A DNA stretch of 64,000 bases from Flexivirga alba (GTDB lineage: Bacteria > Actinomycetota > Actinomycetes > Actinomycetales > Dermatophilaceae). The notes under the pieces are model-generated. The model had not been told where the DNA came from. It saw only the letters and a program-made list of their open reading frames with translations, and made no database searches. How positions within the stretch are numbered: position 1 is the first letter of the stretch; each line of letters starts with the position of its first letter. The stretch spans positions 1,612,001 to 1,676,000 of the forward strand of contig NZ_JBHSWH010000001.1 of the NCBI RefSeq assembly GCF_042661025.1. Direction: 5' to 3'. Of the stretch, positions 55,383 through 63,956 are shown in pieces. A program made the position numbers and the translations under genes.

Positions 55383-56899
55383 TCAGCTGTATGCCGAAAC
55401 TGCTTCTGCAGCAACGACTTCCGCGACCGCCCGGTCGGCCGGAACGAGACCGATGCGGGTGCGCCTGTCGAGAAGGTCATCGATGTCCAGCGCACCCTCG
55501 TGCTGTAAGGCGAAGTCGAACTCCGCAGGCGTCGTGGGTAGGTCGGGGCTGATCGGCTGGTTGCGCGAGGGATCGCCGGAGAGGACCGCGCCGGCTTCGC
55601 TGCCATAGCGACGAACCAGTCGGGCGGAAGCCGCGCGGTTCGTCGGGGCGCTTTCCGCGCCCACCAGCGGCGTGGTGGCGCTGACACATGGGCCGGCGGT
55701 CAGCGACCGTGCCCGGACGGCGGCGTCGACCGCGTCCTGCGCCATGCGGCGGTATGTCGTGAGCTTTCCGCCGACCACGGTGACCAGCCCGTCGGGCGCG
55801 GTGAGCACGGCATGTCGTCGGGAGATGTCGCTCGTGTCGCCGTCGGCCTCCAGCAGCGGTCGCAGCCCGGCATACGTGCCGATGATGTCGTCCCGGGTCA
55901 GCGTGGTGGCCAGCACCGGGTTGATCGTGTCGAGCAGGAAGTCGATCTCGGGGTCGGTCGCAGTTGGTATGTCGGGCACGTCGCCGCCGGCAGGCTCATC
56001 GGTCAGGCCGATGTAGGTGGTGCCGTCCAGCTGCGGGAGCGTGAAGACGAAGCGCCCAAAATGACCTGGAACCGGAGCGTTGACAACGCAATCCATCGAT
56101 GACAGCGAAGTCGACCGCACCACCAGGTGGGTGCCACGCGACGGTCGCAGGTGGATCCGTGGGTCGAGCTGGTCGGCCCACACTCCCGTGGCGTTGATGA
56201 CCGCCCGGGCCTTGAGGTCGTGCTCCTCCCCGGTCAGACCGTCCCGGACGCGGGCCCCTGCCCCGGTTGTCTCGATTGCGCGGACCCTGGTGAGGACCTT
56301 TGCGCCATACAGCGCCGCGGAGCGGGCGATCGCGGTGACCAGCCGTGCGTCGTCGACGAGTTGGCCGTCCCATCCGAGGCTCGCGCCGGTCAGATCGTCC
56401 GGCCGCACTCCGGGGGCGAGCTGCACCGCCTCGGCGGCCGACAGGCGCCGGGGGCGGGGAGGACCGAGCTCGGTGTTCTGGCGGCTCGGCGTAGGACGTC
56501 GCCTGCGACGAATCCGCCCATCGTCAGGAAGTTCTCGCGGCGGGACCCGGTCCGGTAGTGCGGAACGACCCACGGCACGCTGCGGATGAGATGCGGCGCG
56601 GTGGTGGTCATCAGGATGCCGCGTTCGACGGCGCTCTCGTGGGCGATGCCGACCTGTCCGGTGGCCAGGTAGCGAAGACCACCGTGGGCCAGTTTCGAGC
56701 TCCACCGCGAGGTGCCGAACGCGAGATCGTGCGCGTCGATCGCAACGACGTCGAGGCCGCGCGTTGCGGCGTCGAGTGCCACGCCGGCGCCGGTTACACC
56801 GAGGCCGATCACCAAGAGGTCGGCGACGCGACCGGCGGTCGATTCGGCGAGCTCTCGTGCTCGGCGCGCTGCGTTCAGGGACGCGGAGCCGCCGCTCAT
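55383..56899 (-). CDS. glpD: Glycerol-3-phosphate dehydrogenase (frameshifted)
   Basis: FAD-dependent membrane-associated enzyme oxidising glycerol-3-phosphate to DHAP. 505 aa after joining. FAD loop LLVIGLGVTGAGVALDA, then SSKLAHGGLRYLATGQ, VINATGVWADQL, GRFVFTLPQ, and VVGGKLTTYRRMAQDAVD. A base is missing in the G5 run at 56450-56454; with it SSVLPAP continues as RRLSAAEAVQLAPG. Its ATG overlaps the tetR stop as ATGA. Order glpD-tetR / FAD oxidase-lipid kinase matches M. tuberculosis Rv2249c-Rv2252. Confidence 0.92.
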
Positions 56900-57540
56900 C
56901 GGGGCCCCCGCGAAGTATTCGGAGGAGCGGAGCGGGGGAGAAACTTCGTGGGGTGACGTTGGAGGTAGCTTCGTACGGCGACGACGAGCTCACTGAAAAG
57001 TGCTGCCTCGTCGATGGATTCACCGATCATGGTCGGCGCGGAGAAGACGAAGCCCATGGCCGTCAACAACACCGATCGGGCGAGCAGCGAGGGGTTCCCG
57101 TCCCGCACGTCCGCCGAGTCCTGGCCGGCCCGGACCGCCGCTTCGATCGACTCGAGCATGGCGTCCTGCGTGCGTCCACGGCGGACCAGCAGATAGGGGA
57201 TCAGCAGCTCCGGATCGACATCCACGATCTTCTGGAAGAGATCACCCTGGCGAATCTGCGCGGCAACCGCGCCGACGGCCTGGGCTATCCCGTCCGCACT
57301 CGGGTGCGGGTCGCGTTCGGCGAGCTCGGCGCCGACGGTCGACCACTCCTTGGTCATCAGATCGCCGATGAGGGCCGTCATGTCCGGCCATCTCCGATAG
57401 ACCGACATGCGAGAGACGCCAGCACGGCGAGCGACGTCGGTCATCGTCGTACGGCGCCAGCCGACAGCGAGGAGGCACTCACGGGCCGCGGTCAACAACC
57501 GGTCGTCCGAAATCGCGGAGCTGTTACGGAGTGCTGTCAT
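56896..57540 (-). CDS. TetR-family regulator
   Basis: 214 aa. N-terminal HTH: LLTAARECLLAVGWRRTTMTDVARRAGVSRMSVYRRWPDM. The ligand domain is helical and unassigned. The last 16 residues (starting KFLPRS) are encoded by a dispersed repeat. A palindrome lies just upstream at 57542, between it and the divergent FAD oxidase gene, so it probably represses itself, glpD and the oxidase gene. Homologous position to Rv2250c. Confidence 0.9.
   Translation of the reverse strand: MTALRNSSAISDDRLLTAARECLLAVGWRRTTMTDVARRAGVSRMSVYRRWPDMTALIGDLMTKEWSTVGAELAERDPHPSADGIAQAVGAVAAQIRQGDLFQKIVDVDPELLIPYLLVRRGRTQDAMLESIEAAVRAGQDSADVRDGNPSLLARSVLLTAMGFVFSAPTMIGESIDEAALFSELVVAVRSYLQRHPTKFLPRSAPPNTSRGPR
56898..56956. 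repeat. Dispersed repeat covering the tetR 3' end and glpD start
   Basis: About 58 bp, inverted copy of 59179-59236. It includes GCGAAGTATTCGGAGGAGCG and ends AACTTCGTGGGG. It encodes the tetR C-terminal tail and the stop/ATGA junction. Confidence 0.85.
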
Positions 57541-57541
57541 G

Positions 57542-57556
57542 TGTCACACTGTAACA
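57542..57556. promoter_or_regulatory. TetR operator candidate
   Basis: TGTCACACTGTAACA, symmetric at 12 of 15 positions, starting 2 bp upstream of the tetR ATG and 48 bp before the divergent oxidase gene. Confidence 0.6.
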
Positions 57557-57603
57557 TCACCGCGACGGCGAACGACGTCGCGAACCGCACCTGGGAGAGA
57601 TTG

Positions 57604-59178
57604 ATGCACTGGTCACGTTGGGGCGATCCCGATCACACGACAGCTCTTCCCGACGGCGCTCATGACTTGATGGCGTTGGCATTCGGGGAGATTCGGCCAC
57701 GGGAGAGCGTCGCGTTGGACGCCGTCCAGCTGCCGACGGACGAGGTGCCGGCCGATGCCCGTGCAGCACTGGCGGCCATCGTCGGTCCTGGCCATGTCTC
57801 GCAGGCGGACTCGGACCGGATCCACCACACCCGCGGCAAGTCGACCCCGGACCTGCTGGCAGCGCGCGACGGTGATTTCGGCGACGCTCCCGATCTGGTC
57901 GTCGAGCCCGCGGACGGCGACGAGGTCGTCGGTGTACTGCGCGCCTGTGCCGCGCACCGGGTCGCTGTCGTCCCGTATGGCGGTGGCACGTCGGTGGTCG
58001 GCGGTCTCGTCGCGGACCGCGGCGACCTGACGGGGATCGTGTCCCTGGACCTTCGGCGACTCGATCGCCTTGTCGAGGTCGACGAGGTCTCGATGACGGC
58101 AACCCTGCAGGCCGGGCTGCTCGGCCCGCAGGCAGAGGCATTGCTGGCTGAGCACGGAATCACGCTCGGGCACTATCCGCAGTCTTTCGAGTTCGCCAGC
58201 ATCGGCGGCTTCGCGGCAACCCGATCCAGTGGTCACTCATCTTCTGGATACGGACGATTCGACGACATGGTCATCGGTCTGACAGTCGCGACCGCGGGTG
58301 GCACCTGGCAGGTGGGGCGCGCTCCGGCCAGCGCAGCAGGGCCAGACCTGCGGCAGCTCGTGCTCGGGTCCGAAGGCACCTTCGGTGTCATCACGGATGT
58401 CACGGTGATGGTGCGACGGATCCCGACGGAGCGGGTCTACGAGACGTGGCGGTGGGCGTCCTTCGCTGACGGGGCGACCGCGATGCGCACCCTCGTGCAG
58501 GACGATCTGAATCCGACCGTGCTGCGGCTGTCCGATGAGACCGAGACAGCGATCAACCTCAGCGACCCGTCGGCGATCGGGATCTCCGACGCGGGCGGGG
58601 TGCAGATGGTGTGCGGCTACGAGGGCACGCCGGCCAGGGTCGCGCGCATGCGGTCCGAGGTGACCGACGTCCTCACCGGGCTCGGCGGTGAGCTGGCCGG
58701 AGCGCAGGGAGGCGAGGCCTGGGCGTCGGGCAGGTTCAGTGCGCCATACCTGCGCGATGCGCTACTGGACGAAGGTGTGTTGGTGGAAACCCTTGAGACA
58801 GCGACCAGTTGGAGCAACCTGTCGGCGCTCTACGACGCGGTGAAGTCCGCGATCGCAGATGCCGCCGGCGCGCAGGGCGTCGACCCATTGGTGCTCTGTC
58901 ATATCTCCCACGTCTACCGGGCGGGGGCATCGCTCTACTTCACCGTCGCGGTGCGCGAGGCCGATGACGGCGCCGCCCAGTGGGCGCCGATCAAGCAAGC
59001 AGCGGGCGATGCGATCCGCGACGCCGGAGGCACCATTACCCATCACCACGCAGTCGGGCGCGATCACAAGCCGTGGCTGGCGGACGAGATCGGCGCGCCC
59101 GGCGTGGCGGCCTTGCGCGCGGTCAAGCAGGCGCTGGATCCTGAGGGCATCCTCAACCCTGGAGTGTTGATCCCTTGA
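57604..59178 (+). CDS. FAD-linked oxidase, alkyl-DHAP synthase-like
   Basis: 524 aa, VAO/PCMH-type FAD domain: VVPYGGGTSVVGGL, GHYPQSFEFASIGGFAATRS, GSEGTFGVITDVTVMVR. The C-terminal TITHHHAVGRDH carries the triple His seen in alkyldihydroxyacetonephosphate synthases. Ether-lipid synthesis is therefore possible but unproven in actinobacteria. ATG 57604 follows GGGAGAGA. Corresponds to Rv2251 in position and next to a lipid kinase, consistent with glycerol-lipid metabolism. Confidence 0.9.
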   Translation: MHWSRWGDPDHTTALPDGAHDLMALAFGEIRPRESVALDAVQLPTDEVPADARAALAAIVGPGHVSQADSDRIHHTRGKSTPDLLAARDGDFGDAPDLVVEPADGDEVVGVLRACAAHRVAVVPYGGGTSVVGGLVADRGDLTGIVSLDLRRLDRLVEVDEVSMTATLQAGLLGPQAEALLAEHGITLGHYPQSFEFASIGGFAATRSSGHSSSGYGRFDDMVIGLTVATAGGTWQVGRAPASAAGPDLRQLVLGSEGTFGVITDVTVMVRRIPTERVYETWRWASFADGATAMRTLVQDDLNPTVLRLSDETETAINLSDPSAIGISDAGGVQMVCGYEGTPARVARMRSEVTDVLTGLGGELAGAQGGEAWASGRFSAPYLRDALLDEGVLVETLETATSWSNLSALYDAVKSAIADAAGAQGVDPLVLCHISHVYRAGASLYFTVAVREADDGAAQWAPIKQAAGDAIRDAGGTITHHHAVGRDHKPWLADEIGAPGVAALRAVKQALDPEGILNPGVLIP

Positions 59179-59236
59179 TCACCCCACGAAGTTCTCCTCC
59201 GCTTCGCTCCCCCGATACTTCGTGGGGGCCCCGATT
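59179..59236. repeat. Dispersed repeat, palindromic copy
   Basis: CCCCACGAAG ... CTTCGTGGGG, a 10-bp perfect stem with the core CTCCTCCGCTTCGCTCCCCC between. Same repeat as 56898-56956 in inverse orientation. May end transcription of the oxidase gene. Confidence 0.88.
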
Positions 59237-59260
59237 CCTTCGACCCAGGATTCTTGAGCC

Positions 59261-60142
59261 ATGAAGACAGCTAAGTCGTTCCATGTCATCGCCAACCCGC
59301 TGTCCGGTGGAGGCAGGGCTGTTCAGGCCGCCCGCGAAGTTGCTGCCGATCTCGGTGACAGCGGCAGCGCGGTGCGGATCACGTTCTCACCGGGGATCGA
59401 ATCGGCCGACGGTCTCGTCCGTGACACCGCGGCGGCGGGGGAGATCTGCGTCGTGGTCGGCGGCGACGGCATGGTCAGCACCATGGCCGGACCGTTGCAC
59501 AAGTACGACATCACCGCAGCGATCATCCCCAGCGGCCGAGGGAACGACTTCGCACGCCAGCTCGGCATACCCGAAAACATCCATGACGCAGCGCGATTGG
59601 CGCTCGGTGGTGTGGAGACCAGGACCGACGCCATCGAGGTTGCGGACCGCATTGTGGTGGGCAGCGTCTATGCCGGCGTCGACTCCCGCGTGTCCGAGTT
59701 GGTCAACTCCAGCTCGAAACGGTTGCCGTCATCGGTGCAATATCAGCTCGCCTCGGTTCGCGGGCTGTTGCAGTTCAGCCCGCGTGACTATCGCGTGCAA
59801 GTGGATGACGAGGTCTTCAACTACCGCGGGTTCACAGTGATTGCAGCCAATTCCGGCTACTACGGCAAAGGTATGCACATTGCACCTGACGCCGACGTGC
59901 ACGACGGGATGCTCGATGTCGTGATGGTCGGTGCCGGCAGCCGGGCGAAGTTCGTGAAGGCCCTGCCACAGCTCTACCGCGGCACACACCTGAAGAACCC
60001 CGAAGTCACGGTGGCGCGCGGCGCGACGGTGCGGATCGAGGCCGACGACGTCATGGCGTATGCCGACGGCGATCCGGTCGCCCCAGCGCCGGTCACTGCC
60101 CGCGCCCTCCCGGGTGCGCTCCGGCTGCTGTTGAATGACTGA
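59261..60142 (+). CDS. Diacylglycerol kinase-family lipid kinase
   Basis: 293 aa. ANPLSGGGRAVQAAREVA, VVVGGDGMVSTMAG (GGDG nucleotide loop), IIPSGRGNDFARQLGIP, and late DVHDGMLDVVMVG and AYADGDPVAP. Phosphorylates a lipid alcohol such as diacylglycerol. Rv2252 equivalent by position, which is reported to make phosphatidic acid. 82 bp after the oxidase gene, separated by the repeat hairpin. Confidence 0.94.
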   Translation: MKTAKSFHVIANPLSGGGRAVQAAREVAADLGDSGSAVRITFSPGIESADGLVRDTAAAGEICVVVGGDGMVSTMAGPLHKYDITAAIIPSGRGNDFARQLGIPENIHDAARLALGGVETRTDAIEVADRIVVGSVYAGVDSRVSELVNSSSKRLPSSVQYQLASVRGLLQFSPRDYRVQVDDEVFNYRGFTVIAANSGYYGKGMHIAPDADVHDGMLDVVMVGAGSRAKFVKALPQLYRGTHLKNPEVTVARGATVRIEADDVMAYADGDPVAPAPVTARALPGALRLLLND

Positions 60143-60173
60143 GTCGCACCTCCCACAGACCGAAGGAATCCGT

Positions 60174-60485
60174 ATGACTGCCAAGGGATATTGGATCGGA
60201 CGCATCTCGGTGCACGACGATGCCGCTTACGCCGAGTATGTCGCCGCGGCCAATCCGGTCTACTCCGCGCACGGCGGCACACCGATCGTGCGCGGCGGGC
60301 AGTGTGAGGGCGTGGAGGGCAGCTCACGGCCCCGCAACGTGGTGATCGAGTTCCCGAGCTACCAGGCAGCGCTGGACTGCTACAACTCGCCCGAATACAC
60401 CGCGGCCCGCGCGATCCGGCAACGTGCGGCCGAGGGTGAGATCGTCCTGGTCGAGGGTTATGAAGGGCCGCAGCCCAGCGCCTGA
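60174..60485 (+). CDS. DUF1330 protein
   Basis: 103 aa, dimeric alpha/beta-barrel fold: GYWIGRISVHDDAAYAEYV, YSAHGGTPIVRGG, VVIEFPSYQAALDCYNSPEY, and ARAIRQRAAEGEIVLVEGY. Function unknown. ATG 60174 has AAGGA upstream; the upstream in-frame ATG at 60135 is inside the lipid kinase gene. The 3' end overlaps the convergent isochorismate synthase by 28 bp. Confidence 0.88.
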   Translation: MTAKGYWIGRISVHDDAAYAEYVAAANPVYSAHGGTPIVRGGQCEGVEGSSRPRNVVIEFPSYQAALDCYNSPEYTAARAIRQRAAEGEIVLVEGYEGPQPSA

Positions 60486-61723
60486 CGCATCGGCACCAGC
60501 TTGGCGTCCGACTCGCCGAGCTCGGACTCCGGCTCGGAGCCGGCAACGATCCCGCAGCCGGCGAAAAGCCGCATCTGGGAAGGGGTTTCGAGCTCGCCGC
60601 AACGCAGCGCGATGCCCCATTCGCCGTCACCGGCGGCGTCCAGCCAGCCGACCGGCCCGGCATACCGGCCACGGTCCATCAGCTCCAGCTCGGCGATGAG
60701 ATCGCGCGCCGCCAGTGTCGGAGTGCCGCAGACGGCGGCCGACGGGTGCAAGGACGCGGCCAGGCTGAGTGACGAGACGTCCTCGTGCAGCACTCCCGCG
60801 ACGTCGGTCGCCAGGTGCATGACGTTGGGCAGGTGCAGCACGAAAGGCGACTCGGGCACGTTCATCGAGGAGCAGTGAGGGGAGAGCGCATCCGCGACCG
60901 AGCGCACGGCGTATTCGTGCTCCTCCAGGTCCTTGCTGGAGCGGGCCAGCGATCCGGCCAGCGCCAGGTCGTGTTCGTCGTCTCCCGTGCGCCGGATGGT
61001 GCCTGCCAGCACGCGCGAGGTGACCAGGCCCTTCTGCCGCCGCAGCAACATCTCCGGGGTTGCGCCGATCAGGCCGTCGACGCTGTAGGTCCAGGTGTTG
61101 GGGTAGGAGTCGGACAGGTTGCGCAGTAGGTAGCGCGGATCGATCGGAGTCTCGGACCGGACGACGACGTCGCGTGCCATTACGACCTTGTCGAGCGCGC
61201 CGGACTGGATGCGCTCGACGGCGGTGCCCACCGCCGCCATCCATTCGGACCCGCTCAATGCGCCGTTGCCGACTTCGGAAATCGTTGGTGCGTCTGGACA
61301 TTCGCTCGCTTCGAGGGGAGCGGCGCCCGATAGGTCGGCCGCCGTGCTGACCGTGGTGATCCACGCGACGCCGTGCTGGCGCCCGACGACGGTCGCTGGT
61401 ACGTGCAACACGCCGCCCGCCTCGGACGCGGCGGCGAAGGCGAACGAACCGACGGCGATCAGACCGGACCCGGGCAGGTCGACCTGGCTCCGAACGACAG
61501 CGTCTTTGACGATGCCGCGCCACCACTGCTCGGCGTCGGCGAACCGCGACGTTCCCTGTGTCTGTATGGCGGTGGCGGTGCCCCATCCGACGAATCCGTC
61601 GCCCTCGCGCAGCCAGCACACGGGTGCTTCGGCGTCGGCAGGGATCAACGAGACGAGATCTCCCGGGTCCGGGATGCGCACCGAGCGCACCACCAGAGCC
61701 GGGTGGGATTGCGGCAACGGCAT
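60458..61723 (-). CDS. menF: Isochorismate synthase
   Basis: Converts chorismate to isochorismate for menaquinone or a siderophore. 421 aa. Conserved DKVVMARDVVVRSETPI, LIGATPEMLLRRQ, SRVLAGTIRRTGDDEHD, SSKDLEEHEYAVRSVADALSP, LHPSAAVCGTPTLAA, RYAGPVGWLDAAGDGEW, and FAGCGIVAGSEPESEL. Divergent from menG, which favours a menaquinone role; a dhb/ent-type role cannot be excluded. ATG 61723 chosen; the upstream extension is not conserved. Confidence 0.93.
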   Translation of the reverse strand: MPLPQSHPALVVRSVRIPDPGDLVSLIPADAEAPVCWLREGDGFVGWGTATAIQTQGTSRFADAEQWWRGIVKDAVVRSQVDLPGSGLIAVGSFAFAAASEAGGVLHVPATVVGRQHGVAWITTVSTAADLSGAAPLEASECPDAPTISEVGNGALSGSEWMAAVGTAVERIQSGALDKVVMARDVVVRSETPIDPRYLLRNLSDSYPNTWTYSVDGLIGATPEMLLRRQKGLVTSRVLAGTIRRTGDDEHDLALAGSLARSSKDLEEHEYAVRSVADALSPHCSSMNVPESPFVLHLPNVMHLATDVAGVLHEDVSSLSLAASLHPSAAVCGTPTLAARDLIAELELMDRGRYAGPVGWLDAAGDGEWGIALRCGELETPSQMRLFAGCGIVAGSEPESELGESDAKLVPMRQALGCGPS

Positions 61724-61793
61724 GGTCACGACCGGATACCTTACGCCGCACGTGGATGCAGATCGGCTCTCGCCATACGGAACAATGTCCAGC

Positions 61794-62495
61794 ATGAATC
61801 GCGCGAGCCTCGACAAGCAGCCCCGTGACGTCGCGAAGATGTTCGACCAAGTCGCGGCGCGCTATGACATCACCAACGACGTGATGTCGATGGGCCAGGA
61901 CCGGCGCTGGCGGAAGGCCGTCGTCGAGTCCGTCGCGGCCCGGCCGGGCGATCTGGTGCTCGACATCGCGGCGGGCACCGGCACCAGCACCGAGCCCTTC
62001 GAGCGTCTCGGCGCTCGCGTCATACCGGCCGACTTCTCGCTCGGCATGCTGCGCGCGGGCAAGCAGCGGCGTCCCGACATGGCCTTCACCGCGGCCGACG
62101 CCACGCAGTTGCCGTTCGCCGACGGAGTCTTCGATGCGGTCACCATGTCCTTCGGGTTCCGCAACGTGCACTCGACGCAGGAGGCGCTTCGCGAGTTCCG
62201 CCGGGTGACCAAGCCGGGCGGCAAGATCCTGATCTGCGAGTTCTCGACGCCGACCAACGCAGCCTTCCGCAAGGTCTACAGCGAATATCTGATGTCGGCC
62301 CTGCCGCGTGTCGCTCGCCGGGTCGGTTCCAACGCCGACTCCTATGTCTATCTGGCCGAGTCGATCCAGGCCTGGCCGGACCAGGCCGGTGTCGCAGCGC
62401 AGCTGCAGGAGGCCGGCTGGGCCAAGGTCGAATGGCGCAACCTCTCCGGCGGCATCGTGGCCCTGCACCGCGCGACCAAACCGGCGACGATGTAG
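61794..62495 (+). CDS. menG: Demethylmenaquinone methyltransferase
   Basis: 233 aa, UbiE/MenG family. FDQVAARYDITNDVMSMGQD, SAM loop VLDIAAGTGTSTEPF, DATQLPFADGVFDAVTMSFGFRNV, VTKPGGKILICEFS, and WRNLSGGIVALHRA. Final methylation of menaquinone. AACAAT ends 7 nt before the ATG. Followed by a geranylgeranyl-reductase family gene, a common actinobacterial neighbour. Confidence 0.95.
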   Translation: MNRASLDKQPRDVAKMFDQVAARYDITNDVMSMGQDRRWRKAVVESVAARPGDLVLDIAAGTGTSTEPFERLGARVIPADFSLGMLRAGKQRRPDMAFTAADATQLPFADGVFDAVTMSFGFRNVHSTQEALREFRRVTKPGGKILICEFSTPTNAAFRKVYSEYLMSALPRVARRVGSNADSYVYLAESIQAWPDQAGVAAQLQEAGWAKVEWRNLSGGIVALHRATKPATM

Positions 62496-62552
62496 ATCTC
62501 GATACGCGATGTCCCCGCTTCGCTCCTCCATCCCAACTCGACCAGCTTGATC
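62495..62552. repeat. Dispersed repeat between menG and the reductase gene
   Basis: GATCTCGATACGCGATGTCC, CCGCTTCGCTCCTCC core, and AACTCGACCAGCTTGATC. It starts at the last base of menG. Closest relative of the copy inside purL. Confidence 0.8.
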
Positions 62553-62567
62553 TTAGGATCGCCTAAG
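62552..62567. promoter_or_regulatory. DtxR/IdeR-like half box
   Basis: CTTAGG-atcg-CCTAAG. The outer TTAGG and CCTAA match the 14-bp overlap half of the IdeR/DtxR consensus at all 10 outer positions, while the central 4 differ. It could equally be a -10-like TAGGAT with a fortuitous palindrome. Confidence 0.4.
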
Positions 62568-62642
62568 TAGGTGCGGCGTTCCCGCTGGGAATACAGTGCA
62601 TGGGTTAGTGAAGACGTTCACAAGCTAGAAAGAAATCCCCGA

Positions 62643-63956
62643 GTGAGCCTCCCCGGCGTTAGCCCTGCCCTGGACGAGAGCGCCGACGTCATCGTCGTCG
62701 GCGCCGGCCCTGGTGGATCAGCCACAGCCGCATACCTCGCAATGGCCGGCCTCGACGTGCTGTTGCTCGAGAAGACCCACTTCCCCCGGGAAAAGGTCTG
62801 CGGCGACGGTCTGACCCCACGAGCCGTGCGTGAGCTGATCACGCTCGGCGTGCCGACCCCCGAAGACGATGGCTGGATCAAGAACAAGGGCCTGCGGATC
62901 ATCGGCGGCGGCATGCGTTTGCAGCTGGAGTGGCCGGATGTCGCGAGCTTCCCGCCATACGGCTTGGTGCGCACGCGCCAGGACTTCGACGACATCCTGG
63001 CCAAGCACGCCGTCAAGCACGGTGCTCGGCTGCGCGAAGGCGTCAACGTCAACGGCGCGATCAAGGACGAGCGCACCCGCGCGATCGTCGGCGTCGAGGC
63101 CAAGGAGATGGGCGACGACGACCGGCCGACCGGTCGCAAGCTGACCTTCCGCGCGCCGCTCGTCATCGCCGCCGACGGCAACTCCTCCCGCCTCTCGCTG
63201 GCCATGGGTCGCGACAAGCGTGACGACCGCCCGATGGGTGTTGCGGTTCGTGCTTACTACACGAGTCCTCGCCACGACGACGACTACTTGGAGTCGTGGC
63301 TCGAGCTGTGGTCGAAGGACAAGAACGGCAAGCGCGTCCTGCTGCCGGGTTACGGCTGGATCTTCGGCGTCGGCGACGGCACCAGCAACGTCGGCCTCGG
63401 AATCCTCAACACTTCCAGTGCTTTCGGCAAGACCGACTACAAGGACGTCATGCGTCGTTGGGTCGAGACGATGCCGGAGGAGTGGACCTACAACGAGGAG
63501 ACCATCACCGGGCCGATCCGCGGTGCCGCACTGCCGATGGGCTTCAACCGGCAGCCGCACTACGCCGACGGTCTGCTGCTGGTCGGCGACGCCGGTGGCA
63601 TGGTCAACCCGTTCAACGGTGAGGGCATCGCCTACGCGATGGAGTCCGGCCGGCTGGCCGCCGAAGTGGTCGCGCAGGCCTTTGCCCGCACCGACGACGC
63701 CGGGCGCGAGCGCGTGCTGCAGTCCTACCCGACGGTGATGAAGGATGCGCTCGGCGGCTACTTCACGGTGGGTCGCCACTTCGCGCAACTCATCGGCCAT
63801 CCGGAAATCATGCGTTTTGCGGTGCGTTACGGCCTGCCGCGTAAGACGATGATGCGATTCTTGTTGAAGGTGATGGCCAACCTCGGCGACGAGCACGGTG
63901 GCAAACTCGACGACCGAGTGATGTCGATGCTGGCTCGCGTGGTGCCGGCAGCATGA
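62643..63956 (+). CDS. Geranylgeranyl reductase-family FAD protein
   Basis: 437 aa. FAD loop VIVVGAGPGGSATAAYLA, LLEKTHFPREKVCGDGLTPRAV, ADGNSSRLSLAMGR, YGWIFGVGDGTSNVGLGIL, and GLLLVGDAGGMVNPFNGEGIAYAMESGRLAAE. Members reduce isoprenoid double bonds, for example in menaquinone side chains (MenJ-like). GTG 62643 chosen since similarity begins soon after; a GTG at 62571 is in frame. Fits with menG upstream. Confidence 0.92.
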   Translation: MSLPGVSPALDESADVIVVGAGPGGSATAAYLAMAGLDVLLLEKTHFPREKVCGDGLTPRAVRELITLGVPTPEDDGWIKNKGLRIIGGGMRLQLEWPDVASFPPYGLVRTRQDFDDILAKHAVKHGARLREGVNVNGAIKDERTRAIVGVEAKEMGDDDRPTGRKLTFRAPLVIAADGNSSRLSLAMGRDKRDDRPMGVAVRAYYTSPRHDDDYLESWLELWSKDKNGKRVLLPGYGWIFGVGDGTSNVGLGILNTSSAFGKTDYKDVMRRWVETMPEEWTYNEETITGPIRGAALPMGFNRQPHYADGLLLVGDAGGMVNPFNGEGIAYAMESGRLAAEVVAQAFARTDDAGRERVLQSYPTVMKDALGGYFTVGRHFAQLIGHPEIMRFAVRYGLPRKTMMRFLLKVMANLGDEHGGKLDDRVMSMLARVVPAA

